Source: an uncultured Bacteroides sp. (GTDB lineage Bacteria > Bacteroidota > Bacteroidia > Bacteroidales > Bacteroidaceae). Taken from it: DNA of 8,517 nt. Below, one piece after another: positions 1-5,830 of this stretch (the stretch's first letter is position 1; each line of letters starts with the position of its first letter). Both the position numbers and the translations under genes were made by a program. Under the pieces are notes generated by a model. That model ran no database searches. It worked only from the letters and a program-made list of their open reading frames with translations, and had not been told where the DNA came from. The DNA lies in the NCBI RefSeq assembly GCF_949298305.1, contig NZ_CASFWU010000105.1, forward strand, positions 1 through 8,517. Direction: 5' to 3'.

Positions 1-2270
1 AGGTTGTGGGCAAACTGGTCGGGGACGATGTAGTCGCTGCTGCTGCCGATGACCTCGGAGTAGTAGGAGAACGAGTGCGTCCACTGGTTGTCGTAGGTCA
101 GTGTCAGCAGGTTGCCCCGTCCGCCCAAGTCGCGCCAGTAGAAGTTGGCGTCGAAGTCGGCGAAGCGGTAGGGCACGTTGGGCATGCGCGAACGGTAGCC
201 CAGATTCTCCACCGCATTGCCCGTGCTGCCTATCTGGTAGGGCTCATTGTCGCGCACGTCCATCTGGGTGAAGTTACCGCCCAGACTGAGCCAGCGTCCC
301 AGGCTGTAGCGTGCGGAGAGGTTGTAGCCCTTGGTCAGTACGTTGCCATAGTTGATGTAGGTGGCATTCTCCCGTCCGCCGCTCAGGTCTTGTACGTTGC
401 GCTGGATGTAGTCGTGCGTGTCGCGGTAGACCAGTCCTCCCTCCACATAGAAAGAGTGGCTGCCCAGCGTACGCGCATAGCTGAGGCTGAAGTTCACATT
501 GTGGCTGCTCTCGGGGCGCAGGCTTATCTGCCCGCTCTCCAGGTCCTCGTCGCCGAACATCTCTTCGATGGTGGGCAGACGGTAGGCACGCTCGTACGAC
601 AGCTTGGCCTGCAGGCCTTCGAGGAGGAAGCAGGTGCCTGCCGCTCCGTAACCCCAGGAGCTGACCGTGCGGCTGGTGCGTACGTAGTTGCTGCCCGTGT
701 CATCCTCGGCCATGGGTCCGGCCACGTACTGATGGTAGTGCTTGCCGAAGGCGGAGAGGTTCCAGCGCTCGGAGGGCATCAGGCGGTATGCCAGTCCGGT
801 GATGTTCTTGCGCGTCTGCTTGGCGATAGGGTCGGTCTGTGCCTCGGCAGCCAGCAGCGAGGTGTTGTCGCGGCGGAAGGTGCTGAGCACGTGGTTCAGG
901 GTGAACGTATGGATGCGCCCCAGACGATAGTTCATCGTGGCTGTGGCATTCCAGTTGTCGTTGTCGGCGCGGCTGTACTGGCGCGACTGTTCGCCGGGCG
1001 TGTTCAGGGGCTGACGCTCGCCCAGCCAGTTGTACTTGTAGTGGGCCGTGTCCACGTTGGTGGTGGCGTTGCGGTTGTAGTTGGCCGACAGTGTCAGGTC
1101 GAGGCCTTTCACTAACAGGTCCCGCTTGCTGTACTCCAGCGAGGGGATGAGCGAGTGGCCGAAGCGGTGCTTCTCGCCGAAGACGGTTTTCTGGCGCACA
1201 CCGGTCTGTATGTCCTTGTACATCTGCGACCAGACGAAGCCCAGCATCAGGCGGTCGGCCCAAGGCTTGTCCACGAAGCCCGCCTTGGCCACGACGGCCT
1301 CGTTGTGGTAATTGTCGTGGAAGCGGCGGACGCGCACCTTCTCCTGCTCGTTGAAGCTGCCCGTCCCGAAGTCGAGCACGGGGGCGTCTACGTAGTAATT
1401 GTTGTCCGAATAGTTCTGGAAAGCGTTCACCTCGTAGGTGAAGCCGTTGCGGAAGGTCTGCCCGAAGCGGAAGTTGGACTTGTGCGTGTTGAACGAGCCG
1501 TAGGAGTAGGACGCGTCCACAAACCAGCGGCGGCGCTGCTTGCCCGTGACGATGTTGATGACGCCGCCGATGGCGTCCGTGCCGAAGCCTACGGGCACCA
1601 CACCTTTATATACTTCGATGCGCTCGGCAAAGCCTACGGGGATGTTGTTCAGGCCGAACGAGCTGCCCGTGCCCTCCTGCGGGATGCCGTCAATGAACAC
1701 CTTGACGTGCTTGCCGCTGAAGCCATCCATCATCACCTGCATGTCCGAACCCACCCCGCCCGACTCGCGCAGCTTCATGCCCGGTGCCTTGGCCAGCGCT
1801 TCGCTCAGGTTCTTGGTGGTGTTCTGCAACTCTTTGGTGTCTACCGCTACGGCGTTGAAGGCCGATCGCTTGACGCGGCTCACACCGGTCGAAACGACGG
1901 TCACTTCGTCCAGCTGCTGCACATCGGGCGCCAGGACGATGTCCAGGCCCCGGCATCCTTCGCGGCCCAGGGTGAGCGTCCGTTCCTCCGTCCGGTAGCC
2001 TATGGCCGAAACGACCAGTGTGTACTTGCCCTCAGGGGCCTGTATGCGGAAGCGGCCCTCGGCGTCGGTGGTGCCGCCGTAGGTGGTTCCTTTCAGATAG
2101 ACGGTGGCAAAGTCCACCACTTCCGGCTCATGCTCCGCCGAAGTGACCCTGCCCGACACGTGGCAGCGGCCTCCCCCGTGTCGTCCGTCGTGGCGGCCCT
2201 GGGCACAGACGGCAACCGTCCCGCCAACCAGCAGCAGCCATAACCAGAATGTAAATGCTGTTGTCTTCAA
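1..2270 (-). CDS. TonB-dependent outer-membrane receptor with carboxypeptidase-like regulatory domain (3' end beyond window)
   Basis: Outer-membrane active transporter that would import a ligand using TonB energy. About 756 codons are visible; the C-terminus lies beyond the left edge. The start is a TTG at 2270: no ATG occurs in frame between the upstream stop and the signal peptide, and AGAGAG lies just upstream. Residues 1-24 form a signal peptide (hydrophobic WLWLLLVGG core, cleavage near VCA-QG). Residues 26-37 are rich in His, Cys and Gly (RHDGRHGGGRCH). Residues 38-115 are a carboxypeptidase regulatory-like beta domain (VSGRV, TDAEGRF, LVVSAIGY). LDEVTVVSTG at 120-129 fits the TonB-box position. 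The plug domain follows (about 130-243) with VFIDGIPQEG, RIEVYKGVVPVGFGTDAIGGVINIV. Then comes the beta-barrel, including AYRLPTIEEMFG, a motif common in receptors of this class. No SusD-like partner is visible, so a glycan role is not supported; the ligand is unknown. The frame is open at every place I checked. Confidence 0.93.
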   Translation of the reverse strand, partial: MKTTAFTFWLWLLLVGGTVAVCAQGRHDGRHGGGRCHVSGRVTSAEHEPEVVDFATVYLKGTTYGGTTDAEGRFRIQAPEGKYTLVVSAIGYRTEERTLTLGREGCRGLDIVLAPDVQQLDEVTVVSTGVSRVKRSAFNAVAVDTKELQNTTKNLSEALAKAPGMKLRESGGVGSDMQVMMDGFSGKHVKVFIDGIPQEGTGSSFGLNNIPVGFAERIEVYKGVVPVGFGTDAIGGVINIVTGKQRRRWFVDASYSYGSFNTHKSNFRFGQTFRNGFTYEVNAFQNYSDNNYYVDAPVLDFGTGSFNEQEKVRVRRFHDNYHNEAVVAKAGFVDKPWADRLMLGFVWSQMYKDIQTGVRQKTVFGEKHRFGHSLIPSLEYSKRDLLVKGLDLTLSANYNRNATTNVDTAHYKYNWLGERQPLNTPGEQSRQYSRADNDNWNATATMNYRLGRIHTFTLNHVLSTFRRDNTSLLAAEAQTDPIAKQTRKNITGLAYRLMPSERWNLSAFGKHYHQYVAGPMAEDDTGSNYVRTSRTVSSWGYGAAGTCFLLEGLQAKLSYERAYRLPTIEEMFGDEDLESGQISLRPESSHNVNFSLSYARTLGSHSFYVEGGLVYRDTHDYIQRNVQDLSGGRENATYINYGNVLTKGYNLSARYSLGRWLSLGGNFTQMDVRDNEPYQIGSTGNAVENLGYRSRMPNVPYRFADFDANFYWRDLGGRGNLLTLTYDNQWTHSFSYYSEVIGSSSDYIVPDQFAHN

Positions 2271-2300
2271 TGTTCTCTCTGCTCTTTTAAAATTCGGCTG

Positions 2301-2331
2301 CAAAGTTCCGCAGAAATTAGAAGTCGCACAA
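2301..2331 (-). promoter_or_regulatory. Putative promoter of the TonB-dependent receptor
   Basis: On the minus strand a TTGT box (2331-2328) is followed by 19 bp and GAACTTTG (2308-2301). This resembles the Bacteroidetes sigma consensus TTTG/TAnnTTTG, with GA in place of TA. It would start transcription about 20-25 nt before the TTG codon at 2270. It has the same boxes, spacing and following CAG as the eno promoter on the other strand. Inferred from pattern only. Confidence 0.5.
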
Positions 2332-2393
2332 TCGCCTTTTATCGGTAAAAATTCCCGCCTCCGCCGGGGCCCGCATCCGTGTCAATAACCATT

Positions 2394-2462
2394 TATAGGT
2401 AAACCGGCCCTTGCCTTACCTACTTGCCCGCCCCTTCCGCCGCATTTACCTATATATAGGTA
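2394..2462. promoter_or_regulatory. Operator-like array: 16-bp palindrome plus two half-sites
   Basis: TACCTATATATAGGTA at 2447-2462 is a perfect 16-bp palindrome ending directly at the eno -33 box (2463). Two more copies of its half-site lie upstream: TAGGTA at 2396-2401 (within TATAGGTA) and TACCTA at 2417-2422. The half-site starts (2396, 2417, 2447, 2457) are 21, 30 and 10 bp apart, close to whole helical turns. This arrangement fits a dimeric repressor or activator acting between the divergent receptor and eno genes. The regulator is unknown and no regulator gene that would obviously bind here is adjacent; binding is inferred. Confidence 0.45.
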
Positions 2463-2493
2463 TTGGACAGAAAGCCACTTTATACGAACTTTG
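2463..2493 (+). promoter_or_regulatory. Putative eno promoter
   Basis: TTGG at 2463-2466, a 19-bp spacer and GAACTTTG at 2486-2493 match the Bacteroidetes -33/-7 arrangement apart from GA for TA. It predicts a leader of about 50 nt before the eno ATG. The palindrome at 2447-2462 abuts the -33 box, so a bound protein there could block or recruit polymerase. Confidence 0.55.
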
Positions 2494-2552
2494 CAGGGAC
2501 GGAAAGTGTTATTACCATAAGAAAGATTACGAACCATAAAAACTGAAATTGT

Positions 2553-3833
2553 ATGAGAATTGAAAAAATCATCGCCCGCGAAATACTCGACTCGCGCGGC
2601 AATCCCACCGTAGAAGTAGACGTTACACTGGAATGCGGTGCCATGGGCCGCGCAGCCGTGCCGTCGGGCGCATCCACCGGCGAGCACGAAGCTCTGGAGC
2701 TGCGCGACGGCGACAAACAGCGCTACGGCGGCAAGGGAACGCTGAAGGCCGTGGAGAACGTGAATACCCTCATCGCCCCCGCCCTCGTCGGCCTGTCGGC
2801 CCTCGACCAGCGCGCCGTCGACCACCGCATGCTGGAGCTGGACGGCACCCCCACCAAGTCGCGCCTGGGCGCCAACGCCATCCTCGGCGTATCGCTCGCC
2901 GTGGCCAAGGCAGCCGCCTGCGCGCTCGACATTCCTTTATATAGGTATATAGGCGGCACGAACACCTACGTCCTGCCCGTGCCCATGATGAACATCATCA
3001 ACGGCGGCTCGCACAGCGACGCGCCCATCGCCTTCCAGGAGTTCATGATACGCCCCGTAGGTGCCACGTCCTTCCGCGAGGGTCTGCGCATGGGTGCCGA
3101 AGTGTTCCACGCCCTGAAGAAGGTGCTACACGACCGCGGCCTCAGCACCGCCGTGGGCGACGAAGGCGGCTTCGCACCCGCCCTGGACGGCACGGAAGAC
3201 GCACTGGACTGCATCATGGACGCCATCCGCGCCGCCGGCTACGAGCCGGGACAGGACGTGCGCATAGGCATGGACTGCGCCTCCAGCGAGTTCTACCGCG
3301 ACGGCGTGTACGACTACACCCTCTTCGAAGGCGACAAAGGCAAACGACGCACGGCCGACGAGCAGATTGCCTACCTGGAAGACCTGATTAACCAATACCC
3401 CATCGACTCCATCGAGGACGGCATGAGCGAGAACGACTGGGAAGGCTGGAAGAAACTGACCGAACGCATCGGCGACCGCTGCCAGCTGGTGGGCGACGAC
3501 CTCTTCGTCACCAACGTGGAGTTCCTGCGCCGCGGCATCGCCGAGGGATGCGCCAACTCCATCCTCATCAAGGTGAACCAGATAGGTACCCTGAGCGAGA
3601 CGCTGGACGCCATCGAGATGGCCCACCGCAACGGCTACACCACCGTCACCTCCCACCGCTCGGGCGAGACGGAGGACGCCACCATTGCCGACATCGCCGT
3701 GGCCACCAACAGCGGACAGATAAAGACCGGCTCCCTCAGCCGCTCCGACCGCATGGCCAAGTACAACCAGCTGCTCCGCATCGAGGAGGAACTGGGCTCC
3801 CTGGCCGTCTACGGCTACCCGCGCATCAAGTAA
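2553..3833 (+). CDS. eno: Enolase (phosphopyruvate hydratase)
   Basis: Cytosolic glycolytic enzyme that interconverts 2-phosphoglycerate and phosphoenolpyruvate with Mg2+. At 426 residues it has the usual bacterial length. It starts with MRIEKIIAREILDSRGNPTVEV, a standard enolase N-terminus, so the ATG at 2553 is secure. By family comparison the Mg2+ ligands are D241, E288 and D315. Catalytic residues are E163 (FQEFM), E204 (GDEGGFAP), K340 in the signature ILIKVNQIGTLSET and K391 (QIKTGS). H154 lies in the mobile loop and SHRSGETED at 367-375. All key residues are present, so the protein should be active. Codon use is strongly GC-ending, except for residues 129-133 (LYRYI), encoded by TTA-TAT-AGG-TAT-ATA. 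The gene is monocistronic: own promoter, and a strong terminator 26 bp after the stop. Confidence 0.98.
   Translation: MRIEKIIAREILDSRGNPTVEVDVTLECGAMGRAAVPSGASTGEHEALELRDGDKQRYGGKGTLKAVENVNTLIAPALVGLSALDQRAVDHRMLELDGTPTKSRLGANAILGVSLAVAKAAACALDIPLYRYIGGTNTYVLPVPMMNIINGGSHSDAPIAFQEFMIRPVGATSFREGLRMGAEVFHALKKVLHDRGLSTAVGDEGGFAPALDGTEDALDCIMDAIRAAGYEPGQDVRIGMDCASSEFYRDGVYDYTLFEGDKGKRRTADEQIAYLEDLINQYPIDSIEDGMSENDWEGWKKLTERIGDRCQLVGDDLFVTNVEFLRRGIAEGCANSILIKVNQIGTLSETLDAIEMAHRNGYTTVTSHRSGETEDATIADIAVATNSGQIKTGSLSRSDRMAKYNQLLRIEEELGSLAVYGYPRIK
2938..2953 (+). repeat. Tandem TATATAGG pair inside eno
   Basis: TATATAGG is repeated exactly twice in tandem within the codons for LYRYIG. The first ten bases (TATATAGGTA, 2938-2947) are identical to 2453-2462 in the palindrome upstream of eno. 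This AT-rich patch stands out in a very GC-rich gene. It may be an internal operator copy, or a coincidence of the conserved PLYRYIGG protein motif. Confidence 0.5.
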
Positions 3834-3859
3834 CCCGCGCCAACCATCGCTTTTCTTGG

Positions 3860-3894
3860 GAATGCCCTCCACCGCGGAGGGCATTCTTTGTTTT
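3860..3894 (+). terminator. Intrinsic terminator of eno
   Basis: A perfect 11-bp stem (GAATGCCCTCC at 3860-3870 with GGAGGGCATTC at 3876-3886) closes a 5-nt loop and is followed by TTTGTTTT. It lies 26 bp past the eno stop and separates eno from the antitoxin gene. Confidence 0.92.
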
Positions 3895-3920
3895 ACCCCA
3901 ATAAATACAAGAATTCCAAT

Positions 3921-3961
3921 TTATTCCTTACATTTGTGCATCCAATCTATGTATAAATAAG
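3921..3961 (+). promoter_or_regulatory. Putative promoter and imperfect inverted repeat upstream of the HigA-like gene
   Basis: TACATTTG at 3929-3936 is an exact match to the -7 element TAnnTTTG; I see no convincing -33 box. TTATTCCTTACAT (3921-3933) and ATGTATAAATAA (3949-3960) form an imperfect inverted repeat spanning the expected start site. HigA-family proteins usually bind inverted repeats at their own promoter, so this could be the autoregulatory operator. That role is inferred. Confidence 0.4.
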
Positions 3962-3968
3962 AAGCACT

Positions 3969-4313
3969 ATGATTACCTTGAAAGGCGTTGACCCTAAAAT
4001 GATAGCCAACAATCTGACTCCGTCGGAACCTATCCATCCCGGAGAATTGATTAAGGACGAGATAGAATATCGTGGTCTGTCTCAACGGAAGCTCGCCGCA
4101 CAAATGGGTATCTCGCCCACATTGCTCAACGAGATCTTAAACGGCAAACGTTCTGTCTCCACCGAGTATGCACTGCTGTTTGAAGCGGCGCTGGGCATTG
4201 ATGCGGAGATATGGATCCGGCAACAGATGCGCTACGACATGCAGGTGGCCAAGTCGAACCAGTCCTTCCTGGAAAGGCTGGCCAATATACGCAAACTGGT
4301 TGCCGCTCTCTAA
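3969..4313 (+). CDS. higA: HigA-family (XRE-type) antitoxin-like regulator without adjacent HigB
   Basis: A 114-residue protein with the HigA addiction-module antitoxin layout: IHPGELIKDEIEYRGLSQ at 22-39, an XRE helix-turn-helix at about 37-61 (LSQRKLAAQMGISPTLLNEILNGKR), then EYALLFEAALGIDAEIWIRQQMRYDM at 66-91, which matches the conserved tail of the family. HigA normally neutralises the mRNA-cleaving toxin HigB and represses the higBA operon. HigB usually lies directly upstream, but the 135 bp between eno and this gene contain only the eno terminator and a promoter, too short for a toxin of about 90 residues. Downstream the next gene is convergent queF. This is therefore an unpaired antitoxin or a stand-alone repressor. 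ATG 3969 is preferred; an alternative ATG lies at 3999 (residue 11), before the conserved core. A purine-rich AAGAAG precedes the start. Confidence 0.85.
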   Translation: MITLKGVDPKMIANNLTPSEPIHPGELIKDEIEYRGLSQRKLAAQMGISPTLLNEILNGKRSVSTEYALLFEAALGIDAEIWIRQQMRYDMQVAKSNQSFLERLANIRKLVAAL

Positions 4314-4330
4314 CAGGAGGGGCAACCAGT
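4295..4330. terminator. Inverted repeat over the higA stop, possible terminator for convergent genes
   Basis: ACTGGTTGCC (4295-4304) and GGCAACCAGT (4321-4330) are perfect 10-bp inverted arms around a 16-nt loop that contains the higA stop codon. higA and queF converge here with only 28 bp between their stops. Neither side carries a clean U-tract (on the minus strand TTTGCGTATATT follows), so termination is plausible but not certain. Confidence 0.4.
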
Positions 4331-4341
4331 CTGCATGGAAG

Positions 4342-4797
4342 CTACTCGCGGCTCATCAGCCGCTGCTCGGCCATGCGCTCGTACTTGGTGCCGGGGCGGC
4401 CGTAGTTGGCATACGGATAGATGGAGATGCCGCCGCGCGGGGTGAACAGGCCGGTCACCTCGATGTATTTGGGATTCATCAGGCGGATGAGGTCCTTCAG
4501 GATGATGTTCACGCAGTCTTCGTGGAACGCACCGTGGTTGCGGAAGCTGAAGAGATAGAGCTTGAGGCTCTTGCTCTCCACCATCTTCACGTCCGGGATG
4601 TAGGAGATGCGTATCTCGGCAAAGTCCGGCTGGCCGGTGATGGGACACAGGCTGGTGAACTCGGGGCAGTTGAAGCGCACCCAGTAATCGTTCTCGGGAT
4701 GTTTGTTGTCGAAGGCTTCGAGCACTTCGGGAGCATAGTCTTGCTTATACTCGGTCTTGCGACCCAGCAGGGATAGTTGGTCTTTCAGTTCGGTCAT
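4342..4797 (-). CDS. queF: NADPH-dependent 7-cyano-7-deazaguanine reductase (preQ0 reductase)
   Basis: Cytosolic enzyme of the queuosine pathway that reduces the nitrile of preQ0 to the aminomethyl group of preQ1 with two NADPH. The 151-residue length is that of the single-domain (type I, Bacillus-like) form. The catalytic cysteine is C51 in TSLCPITGQPDFAEI, with D58 as the proton-transfer residue. The QueF motif ESKSLKLYLFSF is at 74-85, and FRNHGAFHED at 85-94 carries the His-Glu pair (H92, E93) that binds preQ0. All key residues are present. It follows queC by 41 bp on the same strand, so the two are very probably cotranscribed and act in consecutive steps. It converges with the HigA-like gene downstream. 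Confidence 0.97.
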   Translation of the reverse strand: MTELKDQLSLLGRKTEYKQDYAPEVLEAFDNKHPENDYWVRFNCPEFTSLCPITGQPDFAEIRISYIPDVKMVESKSLKLYLFSFRNHGAFHEDCVNIILKDLIRLMNPKYIEVTGLFTPRGGISIYPYANYGRPGTKYERMAEQRLMSRE

Positions 4798-4838
4798 TGT
4801 TCGGATTGTTTAGATTTGACATTTACGCAGGCAGGCAT

Positions 4839-5498
4839 TCACTTGCTTGCCAGATACTTCTCTAGCCCCTCGCGACGCAGCTTGCAGGCAGGGCAGTGGC
4901 CGCATCCGTCGCCGGGTATGCCGTTGTAGCAGGTCAGGGTCTCGTTGCGCACCAGGTCCAGCACGCCCAGTTCGTCGGCCAAAGCCCAGGTCTCGGCCTT
5001 GTCTATCCACATCAGTGGGGTGTGGATGACGAACTGCTCGTCCATGGCCAGGTTGAGCGTCACGTTGAGCGACCTGATGAAGGCGTCGCGGCAGTCAGGA
5101 TAGCCGCTGAAGTCCGTCTGCGACACACCCGTCACCAGGTGGTGGATGCCCCGCTCGCGGGCATAGACGGCGGCAATGCTCAGGAAGAACAGGTTGCGGC
5201 CCGGCACAAAGGTATTGGGCACGCCGCCTTCGGGCTTCTCCTGATCCATCACCATCGAGGTATCGGTCAGCGAGTTGTGTCCCAGCCGCCCGATGAACGA
5301 CACATCCATCACGTCGAACTCCACGCCCGCCTTTGCGGCAATCTGCCGCGCCAGCTCCACCTCCTGCCGGTGCTTCTGTCCATACAGGAAGCTCAAAGCA
5401 TATACCTTCTTAAACTGCCGTTTTGCCCAAAACAGACAGGTGGTTGAGTCCTGCCCTCCGCTGAACACAACCAAAGCTACATCATTATTCATATTCAT
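4839..5498 (-). CDS. queC: 7-cyano-7-deazaguanine synthase
   Basis: ATP-dependent cytosolic enzyme converting 7-carboxy-7-deazaguanine and ammonia to preQ0. The 219-residue protein starts MNMNNDVALVVFSGGQDSTT; SGGQDST at 13-19 is the PP-loop that binds ATP. Further family motifs are FLYGQKHRQE (37-46), VPGRNLFFLSIA (98-109) and TGVSQTDFSGYPDCR (123-137). Four cysteines for the structural zinc are present: C190, C199, C202 and C205 (LTCYNG, DGCGHCPAC). A second ATG at codon 3 is also possible. No good TAnnTTTG promoter is visible directly upstream; it may be read from yhhQ through the 332-bp repeat spacer, or use a promoter I cannot recognise. QueF is next downstream. Confidence 0.97.
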   Translation of the reverse strand: MNMNNDVALVVFSGGQDSTTCLFWAKRQFKKVYALSFLYGQKHRQEVELARQIAAKAGVEFDVMDVSFIGRLGHNSLTDTSMVMDQEKPEGGVPNTFVPGRNLFFLSIAAVYARERGIHHLVTGVSQTDFSGYPDCRDAFIRSLNVTLNLAMDEQFVIHTPLMWIDKAETWALADELGVLDLVRNETLTCYNGIPGDGCGHCPACKLRREGLEKYLASK

Positions 5499-5552
5499 TC
5501 TTGTTATATTGGATTTTAAGTTCTCAAGATTCGGATTTAATATTTATCGGGT

Positions 5553-5583
5553 AGTTAAGGAGTTAAGAAGTTAAGGAGTTAAG
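5553..5583 (+). repeat. 8-bp tandem repeat (AGTTAAGG), about 3.9 copies
   Basis: Units AGTTAAGG, AGTTAAGA, AGTTAAGG and a partial AGTTAAG run head to tail. The same sequence recurs in inverted orientation at 5741-5760 and 5678-5686, so this is one arm of a larger composite repeat in the 332-bp gap between queC and yhhQ. Confidence 0.85.
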
Positions 5584-5598
5584 CCAATACCTTTGTGA

Positions 5599-5628
5599 AT
5601 GGTTAATGGTTAATGATTAATGGTTAAT
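5599..5628 (+). repeat. 7-bp tandem repeat (ATGGTTA), about 4.3 copies
   Basis: Units ATGGTTA, ATGGTTA, ATGATTA, ATGGTTA and a partial unit. It is the second of three adjacent tandem arrays in the queC-yhhQ spacer. Arrays of this kind are, as I recall, common between genes in Bacteroides. Confidence 0.85.
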
Positions 5629-5633
5629 AAATT

Positions 5634-5661
5634 CTTCATTTTTCATTCTTCATTCTTCATT
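5634..5661 (+). repeat. 7-bp tandem repeat (CTTCATT), 4 copies
   Basis: Units CTTCATT, TTTCATT, CTTCATT, CTTCATT, followed by a T-run at 5662-5667. It is the third tandem array in the spacer and has the same period as the neighbouring ATGGTTA array. Confidence 0.85.
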
Positions 5662-5677
5662 TTTTTGTCTATCGGCT

Positions 5678-5800
5678 TTAACTCCTAAGCCCACCCTGGT
5701 GGGACCTCTCCCCCTTCGGGGGGAGTTGGAGGGGGCTTCCTTTTAACTTCTTTAACTCCTGGAAGTTTGGCTTCGCCGATTTTCAATTCGCACTTGCGAA
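5678..5800. repeat. Structured palindromic repeat module in the queC-yhhQ spacer
   Basis: No gene is visible in the 332 bp between queC and yhhQ; besides three tandem arrays it holds this fold-prone block. CTCCCCC-TTCG-GGGGGAG (5708-5725) is a perfect 7-bp stem with a TTCG loop. AAGCCC (5687-5692) can pair with GGGCTT (5733-5738) around it, leaving a small CCCACC/GGTGGG arm (5690-5703). TTAACTTCTTTAACTCCT (5743-5760) is the inverse of the AGTTAAGG array at 5553. TTCGCA-CT-TGCGAA (5787-5800) is a further palindrome. The whole looks like a dispersed REP/MITE-like element. No protein or tyrosine-transposase gene accompanies it. Confidence 0.6.
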
Positions 5801-5830
5801 ACTTGAGTAGGGATTTATTCTGTCCAATGC

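Noticed and set aside
6..2243. Two long plus-strand open frames (about 369 and 362 codons) opposite the TonB receptor
   Set aside because: They are antisense to a receptor gene with clear plug and barrel motifs. Their composition (Val, Ala, Gly, His rich, no domains) is that of a shadow frame in GC-rich coding DNA.
2382..2825. 147-codon minus-strand open frame covering the receptor-eno gap
   Set aside because: It overlaps the eno promoter and start, has no recognisable domain, and the gap is better explained as two promoters plus operator-like sites.
3126..3884. 252-codon minus-strand open frame opposite eno
   Set aside because: Low-complexity Ala/Val/Gly composition and full overlap with a complete enolase; an antisense artefact of GC-ending codons.
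2462..5828. ATTGGACAGAA shared by the eno promoter (2462-2472) and the sequence just after yhhQ (5828-5818, minus strand)
   Set aside because: An 11-base match between unrelated positions with no shared flanks; one sits at a promoter and the other after a stop codon, so coincidence is likely.
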